NCBI GenBank assembly: GCA_030628245.1
Contig: DAOVRI010000108.1
Span: forward strand, 1 to 5,845
From: Dehalococcoidales bacterium
Lineage (GTDB): Bacteria; Chloroflexota; Dehalococcoidia; Dehalococcoidales; RBG-16-60-22
DNA length: 5,845 nt
Direction of reading: 5' to 3'
This document shows, piece by piece, positions 1 to 4,620 of the stretch (position 1 is its first letter; each line of letters begins with the position of its first letter). Under the pieces are notes generated by a model, which did no database searches, was not told where the DNA came from, and was given only the letters and a program-made list of their open reading frames with translations. A program made the position numbers and the translations under genes.

Positions 1-34
1 CCTTCGTGTACCTTCCCTGTGGACCTCGTTTCAA
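1..34 (-). CDS. N-terminus of a putative transposase OrfA (partial, runs off window)
   Basis: A TTG at 34-32 opens a frame that reads MKRGPQGRYTK up to the window edge. GGAGGT lies six bases upstream of the TTG, an excellent ribosome binding site for so weak a codon. The basic start ending in RYTK resembles IS3-family OrfA proteins, which commonly begin with a few basic residues and then a (R/K)(Y/F)(T/S)xEFK segment leading into the helix-turn-helix. Only eleven residues are visible, so the family call is tentative and rests as much on the start signals as on the protein. Other minus-strand frames here lack a good start. Confidence 0.4.
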   Translation of the reverse strand, partial: MKRGPQGRYTK

Positions 35-101
35 TCTGACACCTCCGTCTTTCTATTCTACCTGACTTTGGTGTCCATTAAATCCATCCTACCTCAGTTC
101 A
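1..101 (-). mobile_element. Probable left end of an IS3-like insertion sequence (partial)
   Basis: Read on the minus strand, this stretch begins with TGAACTGAGG (101 downward), has TGGACACC at 77-70, and then a strong ribosome binding site and a transposase-like start. A 5' TG terminus and an internal TGGACAC short of the orfA start recall the ends of IS3-group elements, as remembered from the family. The outer boundary is uncertain: 101 and 77 are both possible. Only one end is in the window, so neither the partner inverted repeat nor the target duplication can be seen. Confidence 0.35.
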
Positions 102-117
102 ACTTTTTCTACTAATA

Positions 118-147
118 AGGGGTAGCCAATATAGCTACCCCTCTTTT
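118..147. terminator. Intrinsic terminator, possibly bidirectional, downstream of glyS
   Basis: AGGGGTAGC (118-126) and GCTACCCCT (134-142) form a perfect 9-bp stem with a 7-base loop. On the plus strand it is followed by a T-rich run (CTTTTCGTTTTC), the better tail. On the minus strand it is followed by TATTAG, a weaker tail, but the hairpin lies about 35 bases past the stop codon of glycyl-tRNA synthetase, which is where that operon should end. It probably ends the minus-strand operon and also blocks plus-strand transcription entering from the left. Confidence 0.75.
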
Positions 148-176
148 CGTTTTCTTACGAATTAAGTATTATCACT

Positions 177-1547
177 CTATTCCCCGCCCTGCTTCCATAT
201 CACCCCGCCCTCCGGCAATACGAAGAGGTCTTCGCCGGCGAGCTTGGCCTGGAGGGTATCTCGCAGCGCGGCAATGGGGACGCGTATCTGGTTCATGGTG
301 TCCCGTTCGCGGATGGTGGCCATATTGTCCTCGAGCGATTGAAAGTCCACGGTGACGCAGTAGGGAGTGCCCAGTTCGTCCTGGCGGCGGTAGCGGCGGC
401 CGATAGCCTGGGTATCATCATACTGCGTCACAAAGCAGGGACGCAGGTCGGCATAGACGTCTTTAGCTACAGCCGACAGGTTTTCCTTGCGACTCAGCGG
501 CAGGACGGCGACCTTTATCGGCGCCAGGTCCGTATGGAAGTGGAACAGCACTCTTAACTCGTCATTGACGATTTCCTCGTCGTAAGCATCGCAGAGGACG
601 GCCAGCACAGAGCGGTCGACGCCGGCGGAGGGCTCGATGACATAGGGGACGATGTGCTCTTTGGATTCCTCGTCGAGGCAGGTGAGGCTCTTGCCGCTGT
701 ATTCCATGTGCTGCTTGAGGTCGAAGTCGCCCCGGTTGGCCACGCCTTCCAGTTCCGACCAGCCCATCGGGAAATTGTAGTCGATGTCAAAGCACCTTTT
801 CGCGTAGTGCGCCAGCTCGTCCTTGCTGTGCTCGCGCAGCCTGATATTCTCTTTCTTTATACCCAGCTTCATATACCAGTTAAGGCGTTCCTCCACCCAG
901 TAGTCGAACCACTTATCATCGGTGCCCGGCTTGACGAAGTACTCAATCTCCATCTGCTCGAATTCGCGACTGCGGAAGATGAAGTTGCCGGTGGTAATTT
1001 CGTTGCGGAACGCCTTGCCTATCTGGGCGACGCCGAAGGGCAGCCTCTTCCGGCTGGTGTTGAGGACGTTCTGGAAGTTGACGAAGATGCCCTGGGCCGT
1101 TTCCGGGCGTAAATAGACGACATTGGCCGCCTCTTCGACCGGGCCCATGAAGGTCTTGAACATCAGGTTGAACAGCTGGGGTTCGGTCACCTCACCGTCG
1201 CAGGTGGGGCATTTATTCTCCTTTAAATCGTCGGCGCGCCATCTCTGGTGGCAGCTCTTGCACTCCACCAGGGGGTCGGAGAACTGGGTGACATGTCCGC
1301 TGGCTTCCCAGACCTTGGGGTTCATCAGTATGCTGGTGTCCAGCCCCACCATATCGTCACGCTCCTGGACGTTGGCGCGCCACCAGGCTTCCCTGATATT
1401 ACGTTTCAGTTCCACGCCCACCGGCCCGTAGTCCCAGCAGGCGGACAGGCCTCCGTAGATATCGCTGCTGGGAAAGATGAAGCCGCGCCGCTGGCAGAGC
1501 GAGACGAGCTTTTCCATGGTGATTTTACCCGGTTTATTTTCTGTCAT
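177..1547 (-). CDS. glyS: Glycyl-tRNA synthetase, alpha2 (single-chain) type
   Basis: This cytoplasmic class II synthetase charges tRNA-Gly with glycine. At 456 residues it is full length for the homodimeric bacterial/archaeal/eukaryal type rather than the alpha2beta2 glyQ/glyS type. RRGFIFPSS and YGGL with WDYGPVGVELKRN (20-50) form the characteristic N-terminal core. A zinc-binding insertion has C96/C99 and C113/C116. Motif 2 starts at FRNEI (180-184) and runs to EFEQMEIEYF (195-204). Motif 3 includes GVDRS (309-313). The C-terminal anticodon-binding domain starts near LAPIKVAVLPL (341-351). The ATG has GGGAG eight bases upstream, overlapping the stop codon of the preceding membrane-protein gene, so the two are co-transcribed and perhaps translationally coupled. 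A second in-frame Met at residue 11 is a less likely start. The alternative symbol glyQS is used in some genomes. Confidence 0.97.
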   Translation of the reverse strand: MTENKPGKITMEKLVSLCQRRGFIFPSSDIYGGLSACWDYGPVGVELKRNIREAWWRANVQERDDMVGLDTSILMNPKVWEASGHVTQFSDPLVECKSCHQRWRADDLKENKCPTCDGEVTEPQLFNLMFKTFMGPVEEAANVVYLRPETAQGIFVNFQNVLNTSRKRLPFGVAQIGKAFRNEITTGNFIFRSREFEQMEIEYFVKPGTDDKWFDYWVEERLNWYMKLGIKKENIRLREHSKDELAHYAKRCFDIDYNFPMGWSELEGVANRGDFDLKQHMEYSGKSLTCLDEESKEHIVPYVIEPSAGVDRSVLAVLCDAYDEEIVNDELRVLFHFHTDLAPIKVAVLPLSRKENLSAVAKDVYADLRPCFVTQYDDTQAIGRRYRRQDELGTPYCVTVDFQSLEDNMATIRERDTMNQIRVPIAALRDTLQAKLAGEDLFVLPEGGVIWKQGGE

Positions 1548-1552
1548 AAATA

Positions 1553-2077
1553 TTACTCCCAGAGACTTTTACCCTGCAGGCGGCGGGATTGCCGGATAGA
1601 CCGGATAAAGTAAACGCCCAGAATGACGCCGCCCAGCACCATGACAATAAGGGCGAATACCCAGAGGGGTATCAGGTTTATTTGATATGCATTGTATAGA
1701 AAAATATCCAGCATTGCAAAGAAAAGAATAATCTGGGGCAGCGCCATCAGGTTTCCCATAATGGTGAATAATGACCTGTTCAAATCTGTTTCGTCTATAT
1801 GGAGCCGCCGGCTGGCATTCGTCGCTATATAGACGATAGCCAGGGAAATGAGAGCGAAGACGAACTGCAATACCATCACCCAGGCGATAACGACGCCGCG
1901 ACCGAACTCGCTAACAGGTTCGCCGCCGGAAAAGCGGTAGGCGACCTCGTCCGGCAGCAGGCGATAGAAAAAAGCGGTCAGGATTACGGAAAGAAGGAGA
2001 ATCGCCGCCGGCAGGACGATGTACGTCCATCGGAAGGTTGCTTTATTCTCTGAGCTTGCGGAGCTAATGGCGACCAC
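1553..2077 (-). CDS. Four-helix membrane protein, DUF1648-like
   Basis: The 174-residue product has four hydrophobic segments at about 18-38, 62-85, 104-128 and 135-157, and a basic C-terminal tail (RSIRQSRRLQGK). Just after the first helix, LPDEVAYRFS (41-50) followed by GGEP resembles the loop of DUF1648 proteins, the module found in SdpI-type immunity and signalling proteins. No enzyme motif is visible and the function is unknown. The start is a GTG with only a poor site in front (ACAGG, about three bases away), and no in-frame ATG is nearby, so the N-terminus is uncertain. It lies 5 bases ahead of glyS and shares its promoter. Whether it affects aminoacylation or is merely co-transcribed cannot be said. 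Confidence 0.8.
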   Translation of the reverse strand: MVAISSASSENKATFRWTYIVLPAAILLLSVILTAFFYRLLPDEVAYRFSGGEPVSEFGRGVVIAWVMVLQFVFALISLAIVYIATNASRRLHIDETDLNRSLFTIMGNLMALPQIILFFAMLDIFLYNAYQINLIPLWVFALIVMVLGGVILGVYFIRSIRQSRRLQGKSLWE

Positions 2078-2103
2078 CTGCCTGTAAGCTATTTCCGTTA
2101 AAG

Positions 2104-2131
2104 ATTAACAGCTTTGAGGCTGGGGTGTCAA
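2104..2131 (-). promoter_or_regulatory. Sigma70-type promoter for the membrane protein-glyS unit
   Basis: A perfect TTGACA -35 box (2131-2126, minus strand) is followed after 16 bases by GTTAAT (2109-2104), four of six matches to the -10 consensus. Transcription would start near 2097, giving a leader of about 20 bases before the GTG at 2077. No stable hairpin or T-box-like element fits in so short a leader, so no glycine or tRNA-responsive leader control is visible. Confidence 0.45.
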
Positions 2132-2152
2132 AGGGGGAGATGGGAGCTATGT

Positions 2153-2347
2153 CTATCCCAGCCGCATCCGGTTGAGTCGCTGGAAAGCCTTTTGCTTCTC
2201 GCTCAGGCCGAGCTTTGTTTTATTGATGGCTTTAGAAAGCAGCTCGATGCTCTGGTCGTAGGTCTTCCTGTCCACCGGGTAGGGGATACTATCCTTGCCG
2301 CCGGGTAGGGGCAGGTTGGCGATGCCAGTTCGCCTGGGGCCAGACAT
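2153..2347 (-). CDS. 64-residue protein resembling both ends of DUF763 joined
   Basis: The start is the ATG at 2347-2345, chosen because AAAAGGAGA lies ten bases upstream; a longer reading from an ATG at 2386 would overlap the FmdB gene and has no such site. Residues 6-14 (RTGIANLPL) match the N-terminal signature of DUF763 proteins as I remember them. Residues 16-37 (GGKDSIPYPVDR, then KTYDQSIELL) match the C-terminal signature, and the rest is a short basic helical tail with leucines and lysines. Family members are several hundred residues long, so the central part is absent. The reading frame is intact and has its own ribosome binding site, which argues for a functional short protein and not debris. 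It follows FmdB by 17 bases and is almost certainly in the same transcript. Function is unknown. Confidence 0.75.
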   Translation of the reverse strand: MSGPRRTGIANLPLPGGKDSIPYPVDRKTYDQSIELLSKAINKTKLGLSEKQKAFQRLNRMRLG

Positions 2348-2364
2348 TGAATTGGCGTCTCCTT

Positions 2365-2604
2365 TTAAGAAGCGCAGGTGCTGCAATCGCCGGAACTGCA
2401 GCTGGAGCAGGAACTGCCACCGGTGCCGGGTATGGTCTTGGGCACACCGCCGGCGGTGGCGCTGAAGCAGGCGAAGGTGGACATCTTACGCCGGGCGGGT
2501 TTGTGGCACTTGGGGCAATCCGCCGGCTGGTCGGACTGACTTAGAGGGCGTAGTTGCTCAAACCTGGTATCGCATTCCGAACAAATATACTCATATATCG
2601 GCAT
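2365..2604 (-). CDS. FmdB-family zinc ribbon protein
   Basis: The 79-residue protein begins MPIYEYICSEC, the hallmark of the FmdB/CxxC_CXXC_SSSS regulatory family. C8/C11 and C30/C33 form a single zinc ribbon knuckle pair with FEQLRPLSQSD between them. After residue 52 comes a flexible Gly/Ser tail with a second set of cysteines (C66, C69, C74, C77), a common ending in this family. The name comes from a proposed regulator of formamidase genes; the actual role of most members is unknown. The start ATG has AGGAG eight bases upstream. It is first in a two-gene unit with the short DUF763-like protein and is divergent from yjbQ. Confidence 0.92.
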   Translation of the reverse strand: MPIYEYICSECDTRFEQLRPLSQSDQPADCPKCHKPARRKMSTFACFSATAGGVPKTIPGTGGSSCSSCSSGDCSTCAS

Positions 2605-2622
2605 GGTACTTCTCCTGATTAT

Positions 2623-2651
2623 AGTTTAACGCGTTTCAATCGGGTGGTCAA
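2623..2651 (-). promoter_or_regulatory. Candidate promoter for the fmdB unit
   Basis: On the minus strand TTGACC (2651-2646) is followed after exactly 17 bases by TAAACT (2628-2623), five of six and four of six matches to consensus. The start would fall near 2616, leaving a short leader that still includes the AGGAG site. A closer consensus match, TATAAT at 2623-2618, sits too near the ribosome binding site to leave it in the mRNA. Confidence 0.35.
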
Positions 2652-2675
2652 GGCGTGTACCGGCGGCAGGGAGTA

Positions 2676-2704
2676 TTGTCATAACATCCAGTAGGGTGTA
2701 GGAT
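2676..2704 (+). promoter_or_regulatory. Candidate promoter for the YjbQ-family gene
   Basis: TTGTCA (2676-2681) is followed after 17 bases by TAGGAT (2699-2704). Transcription would start near 2711 and the AGGGGG ribosome binding site at 2721-2726 would be retained. The -10 box is weak (four of six). It lies back to back with the fmdB promoter. Confidence 0.3.
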
Positions 2705-2731
2705 ATAAAAAAACAATATCAGGGGGAAATC

Positions 2732-3136
2732 TTGATTTATAAAGTTGACATAAAGACAAATTCACGGGTGGAATTCCAGGACATTACGGTCAGAGTAAAT
2801 GATATCGTGCAGGCCAGCGGGGTTACAAGCGGTATCTGTTACGTTTTCGTCCCGCACACCACGGCCGGAGTTATGGTTAACGAGCATGCCGACCCCAGTG
2901 TCGTCGAGGATATTGCGGCGCAGCTTGAGGTAATGGTGCCCCAGCACCAGAACTACCGTCACCTGGAAGGGAACTCCCCGGCGCATATCAAGGCCACGCT
3001 TGTCGGCGACTCCGAGGCGTTGTTCATCGAGAATGGGAGGTTAGTGCTGGGGACATGGCAGGGCATCTTCTTCTGCGAGTTCGACGGGCCGAGGAATCGG
3101 AACGTTCTGGTTAAAATCGTGCCGGACAAACCGTGA
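2732..3136 (+). CDS. YjbQ/UPF0047 family protein
   Basis: The product has 134 residues, the usual length of this single-domain trimeric family. VPHTTAGVMVNEHADP (40-55), HLEGNSPAHIKATL (77-90) and GTWQGIFFCEFDGPR (107-121) are the three family signatures; H42, H77 and H85 with E51 are in the conserved polar positions. E. coli YjbQ has weak thiamine phosphate synthase activity when overproduced, and the physiological role of the family is not settled, so no enzyme name is given. The start is TTG at 2732 with AGGGGG six to eleven bases upstream; no alternative ATG gives the conserved N-terminus. It is alone on the plus strand, divergent from fmdB. Confidence 0.93.
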   Translation: MIYKVDIKTNSRVEFQDITVRVNDIVQASGVTSGICYVFVPHTTAGVMVNEHADPSVVEDIAAQLEVMVPQHQNYRHLEGNSPAHIKATLVGDSEALFIENGRLVLGTWQGIFFCEFDGPRNRNVLVKIVPDKP

Positions 3137-3151
3137 TATCCGCAGGAAAAT

Positions 3152-3229
3152 TCAACGGAAAATTAACCGGTAAGCCAGCACGTCGAGCAGGCTGTAAAAG
3201 AAGGCAAGTAAATCTTTTACCAATCTCAT
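3152..3229 (-). CDS. Candidate 25-residue hydrophobic peptide
   Basis: An ATG at 3229-3227 opens a 25-codon frame reading MRLVKDLLAFFYSLLDVL then AYRLIFR, ending in TGA. GGAG lies nine bases upstream (3242-3239). The peptide is a single amphipathic or membrane-seeking helix with charged residues at both ends. It begins 19 bases after the stop of the zinc ribbon gene on the same strand, so it could be its downstream partner. It is very short, no family is recognised, and a hydrophobic frame of this length can arise by chance. Confidence 0.3.
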   Translation of the reverse strand: MRLVKDLLAFFYSLLDVLAYRLIFR

Positions 3230-3248
3230 CACCCCTTACTCCGTCTGG

Positions 3249-3413
3249 CTAGAAATCCTGTCCCGGTAACGATATCCGGTAAAGCCCGCAATAGCGGCAG
3301 CGGGAGTACCGCTGCTGGATGTGGTACAGACCTTTATGGCCGCATTGCGGGCAATGGCTGAACTTTAATTTACCTTTCGTCTTACCCGGTTTGACTATAT
3401 GATTATTTGTCAT
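3249..3413 (-). CDS. Small zinc ribbon protein (54 residues)
   Basis: This short frame lies in what would otherwise be a 470-base gap. It starts with MTNNHIVKPGKTKGKLK, a basic lead, and then carries CPQC (21-24) and CRYC (39-42) around the segment GHKGLYHIQQRYSR. The CxxCG...CxxCG spacing with an aromatic/basic strand between is a classic zinc ribbon, and both knuckles end in glycine. It ends with YRISLPGQDF. The ATG is the only possible start, because an in-frame stop lies five codons upstream. The ribosome binding site is weak (AGAAAAG, seven bases away). The role is unknown; nucleic-acid or protein binding is the usual role of such ribbons. It faces away from the SDR gene and converges on yjbQ. 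Confidence 0.7.
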   Translation of the reverse strand: MTNNHIVKPGKTKGKLKFSHCPQCGHKGLYHIQQRYSRCRYCGLYRISLPGQDF

Positions 3414-3441
3414 TGTCGGTCTTTTCTACGGACTGTTTGTC

Positions 3442-3469
3442 AGTATAATTCGCGCACCTTACACCGCAA
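3442..3469 (-). promoter_or_regulatory. Candidate promoter for the small zinc ribbon gene
   Basis: TATACT (3447-3442, minus strand) is a five-of-six -10 box, 28 bases before the ATG. The best -35 at the right distance is TTGCGG, 16 bases further, only three of six. The same bases read on the plus strand give a perfect TATAAT (3444-3449), so the site could fire either way. Confidence 0.3.
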
Positions 3470-3480
3470 TCACAATGCTT

Positions 3481-3541
3481 GTTACGAACGTCACAGATAT
3501 GTCACAAACGGCAAACGTAACAAAGGGAGCAACGAGGTTAC
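3481..3541. repeat. Cluster of five GTNAC pentamers
   Basis: GTNAC occurs at 3481 (GTTAC), 3490 (GTCAC), 3501 (GTCAC), 3517 (GTAAC) and 3537 (GTTAC). Two copies extend to GTCACA, and GTTACG (3481) with CGTAAC (3516-3521) forms an inverted pair. About 0.2 copies would be expected in 61 random bases. The cluster lies between the divergent zinc ribbon and SDR genes, which suits a regulator binding region. No known operator is recognised. Confidence 0.35.
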
Positions 3542-3566
3542 GGGGTGAGCGGTCAGAAAGAATAAC

Positions 3567-3597
3567 TTGGCTATACCTGGATACTCTATGCTATAAT
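3567..3597 (+). promoter_or_regulatory. Promoter of the SDR / 5-alpha-reductase operon
   Basis: A perfect TATAAT (3592-3597) is preceded by TTGGCT (3567-3572), four of six matches, with a long spacer of 19 bases. The expected start point, six or seven bases downstream, is about 3604, only three bases before the ATG at 3607. No ribosome binding site lies in front of that ATG. The arrangement is that of a leaderless transcript. Confidence 0.6.
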
Positions 3598-3606
3598 CTG
3601 TTTCAT

Positions 3607-4620
3607 ATGACGGTGGTAATAACCGGTGCCAGCGGGCATATCGGCGCCAATCTGGTACGCGCTTTAATTGACAAAGGCCGCCCCACACGCTGCCTGGTTC
3701 ACGTAAATTGCGAGGCCATTGAAGGACTGGATACCGAGATTGTCCGCGGTGATATCCGCGACCCTGATTCGCTATGCCGTGCGTTCGATGGTGCTGACAT
3801 TGTCTATCACCTGGCCGCCTGTATCTCATTATCGATGAATGACTGGCCCGTGATGGAGTCGGTCAACGTTCTCGGCACCCGTAACGTGGTTGAGGCCTGC
3901 CTGCGTACCGGTATACGCCGCCTTGTCCACTTCAGCTCCATCCACGCAATGGTGCAGGAGCCGATGTCTGTCCCGGTTGACGAGTCCCGTCCCCCGGCGG
4001 AGTCCCGGCGTTACCCGCCCTACGACCGCTCCAAGGCGGCCGCCGAGACGGAGGTGCGGTGGGGGATAGAGAAGGGACTGGACGCCGTTATTATCAACCC
4101 CACGGCGATTATCGGGCCCCATGATTACCAGCCTTCGCATTTCGGCGAAGCTCTGCTGTCGCTGGCGCAGCGCCGGCTGCCGGTCTTGGTTACGGGCGGG
4201 TTCGACTGGGTAGATGTCCGCGACGTGGTGGCGGGAGCGATGCAGGCCGAGGAAATGGCGCCGGCGGGCGCGAAGTATCTCCTTTCCGGGCACTGGGTAT
4301 CGATGCGTGATATCGCCGCCATGGTGGCGGAAATAACCGGCGTGCCAGCTACCAGGTTTATTGTCCCTCTCTGGCTGGCTCATATCGGCGCCCCGTTCAT
4401 TCAGGCCGTCAGTCATCTGAACAGGAAGCGCCCGCTCTATACCGGTGTTTCCCTGAGGGCTTTGAGGAGCAACCGGCGTATCAGCCATGATAGAGCCAGC
4501 CGCGAACTCGGCTACCGGCCGCGCCCTTTCCGGGAAACGTTAACCGATACCCTGCGCTGGTTCGAAGAGAACGGACAGTTTACCCGCCCTGTGAGCGTGA
4601 AAACCGGAGAGTCCGGGTGA
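3607..4620 (+). CDS. Extended SDR, 3-beta-hydroxysteroid dehydrogenase / dihydroflavonol reductase type
   Basis: The 337-residue protein is a nucleotide-sugar-epimerase-like oxidoreductase. The ATG at 3607 places the Rossmann glycine motif TGASGHIG at residues 6-13, as expected; an earlier in-frame ATG at 3475 would add 44 residues with no family character. D49 (RGDIRD) contacts the adenine side, YHLAA lies at 67-71, S111 is the likely catalytic serine, and Y139 with K143 (YDRSK) form the YxxxK pair. NPTAIIGP (164-171) and WVDVRDV (201-207) are the substrate-side signatures. A hydrophobic stretch near 253-270 and the C-terminal helix ending in RWFEENGQ match the 3-beta-HSD/DFR subgroup, which may lean on the membrane. 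The coenzyme is NAD(P); the substrate is not determined by sequence. HpnA-type hopanoid-associated epimerases are close relatives and a real alternative. It overlaps the 5-alpha-reductase gene by four bases, so a shared pathway is likely. Confidence 0.88.
   Translation: MTVVITGASGHIGANLVRALIDKGRPTRCLVHVNCEAIEGLDTEIVRGDIRDPDSLCRAFDGADIVYHLAACISLSMNDWPVMESVNVLGTRNVVEACLRTGIRRLVHFSSIHAMVQEPMSVPVDESRPPAESRRYPPYDRSKAAAETEVRWGIEKGLDAVIINPTAIIGPHDYQPSHFGEALLSLAQRRLPVLVTGGFDWVDVRDVVAGAMQAEEMAPAGAKYLLSGHWVSMRDIAAMVAEITGVPATRFIVPLWLAHIGAPFIQAVSHLNRKRPLYTGVSLRALRSNRRISHDRASRELGYRPRPFRETLTDTLRWFEENGQFTRPVSVKTGESG

Noticed and set aside
2..115. Plus-strand open frame ending in TAA just before the terminator stem
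   Set aside because: The 37-codon frame has no start within the window and its translation is an unremarkable mix of hydrophobic and Ser/Thr residues; the opposite strand has much better start signals. An incoming gene from the left cannot be fully excluded.
654..1112. Plus-strand frame opposite glycyl-tRNA synthetase
   Set aside because: It is antisense to a gene whose motifs are complete, and shows no domain or start signals of its own.
2348..2386. A 13-residue N-terminal extension of the short DUF763-like protein
   Set aside because: It would overlap the end of fmdB and lacks a suitable site, while AAAAGGAGA sits at the right distance before the ATG at 2347.
2618..2623. Perfect TATAAT on the minus strand upstream of fmdB
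   Set aside because: Transcription from it would begin inside or after the AGGAG site, leaving the gene without a ribosome binding site; TTGACC-17-TAAACT fits better.
3194..3220. 8-bp inverted repeat GTAAAAGA / TCTTTTAC as terminator of yjbQ
   Set aside because: The stem is AT-rich, the loop is 11 bases, and no T run follows on either strand; it also falls within the candidate micropeptide frame.
3298..3316. Hairpin GCAGCGG / CCGCTGC with a 5-base loop
   Set aside because: It lies inside the zinc ribbon coding sequence between the cysteine pairs and has no T tract, so codon content explains it well enough.
3475..3606. A 44-residue N-terminal extension of the SDR from an ATG at 3475
   Set aside because: The extension has no family similarity, no ribosome binding site precedes the ATG, it spans the TATAAT and the GTNAC cluster, and the Rossmann motif falls at the normal place when starting at 3607.
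3829..4488. Long minus-strand frame opposite the SDR gene
   Set aside because: It is antisense to a well supported SDR, has low-complexity Arg/His/Pro-rich content and no recognisable domain; it is a shadow of GC-biased third positions.
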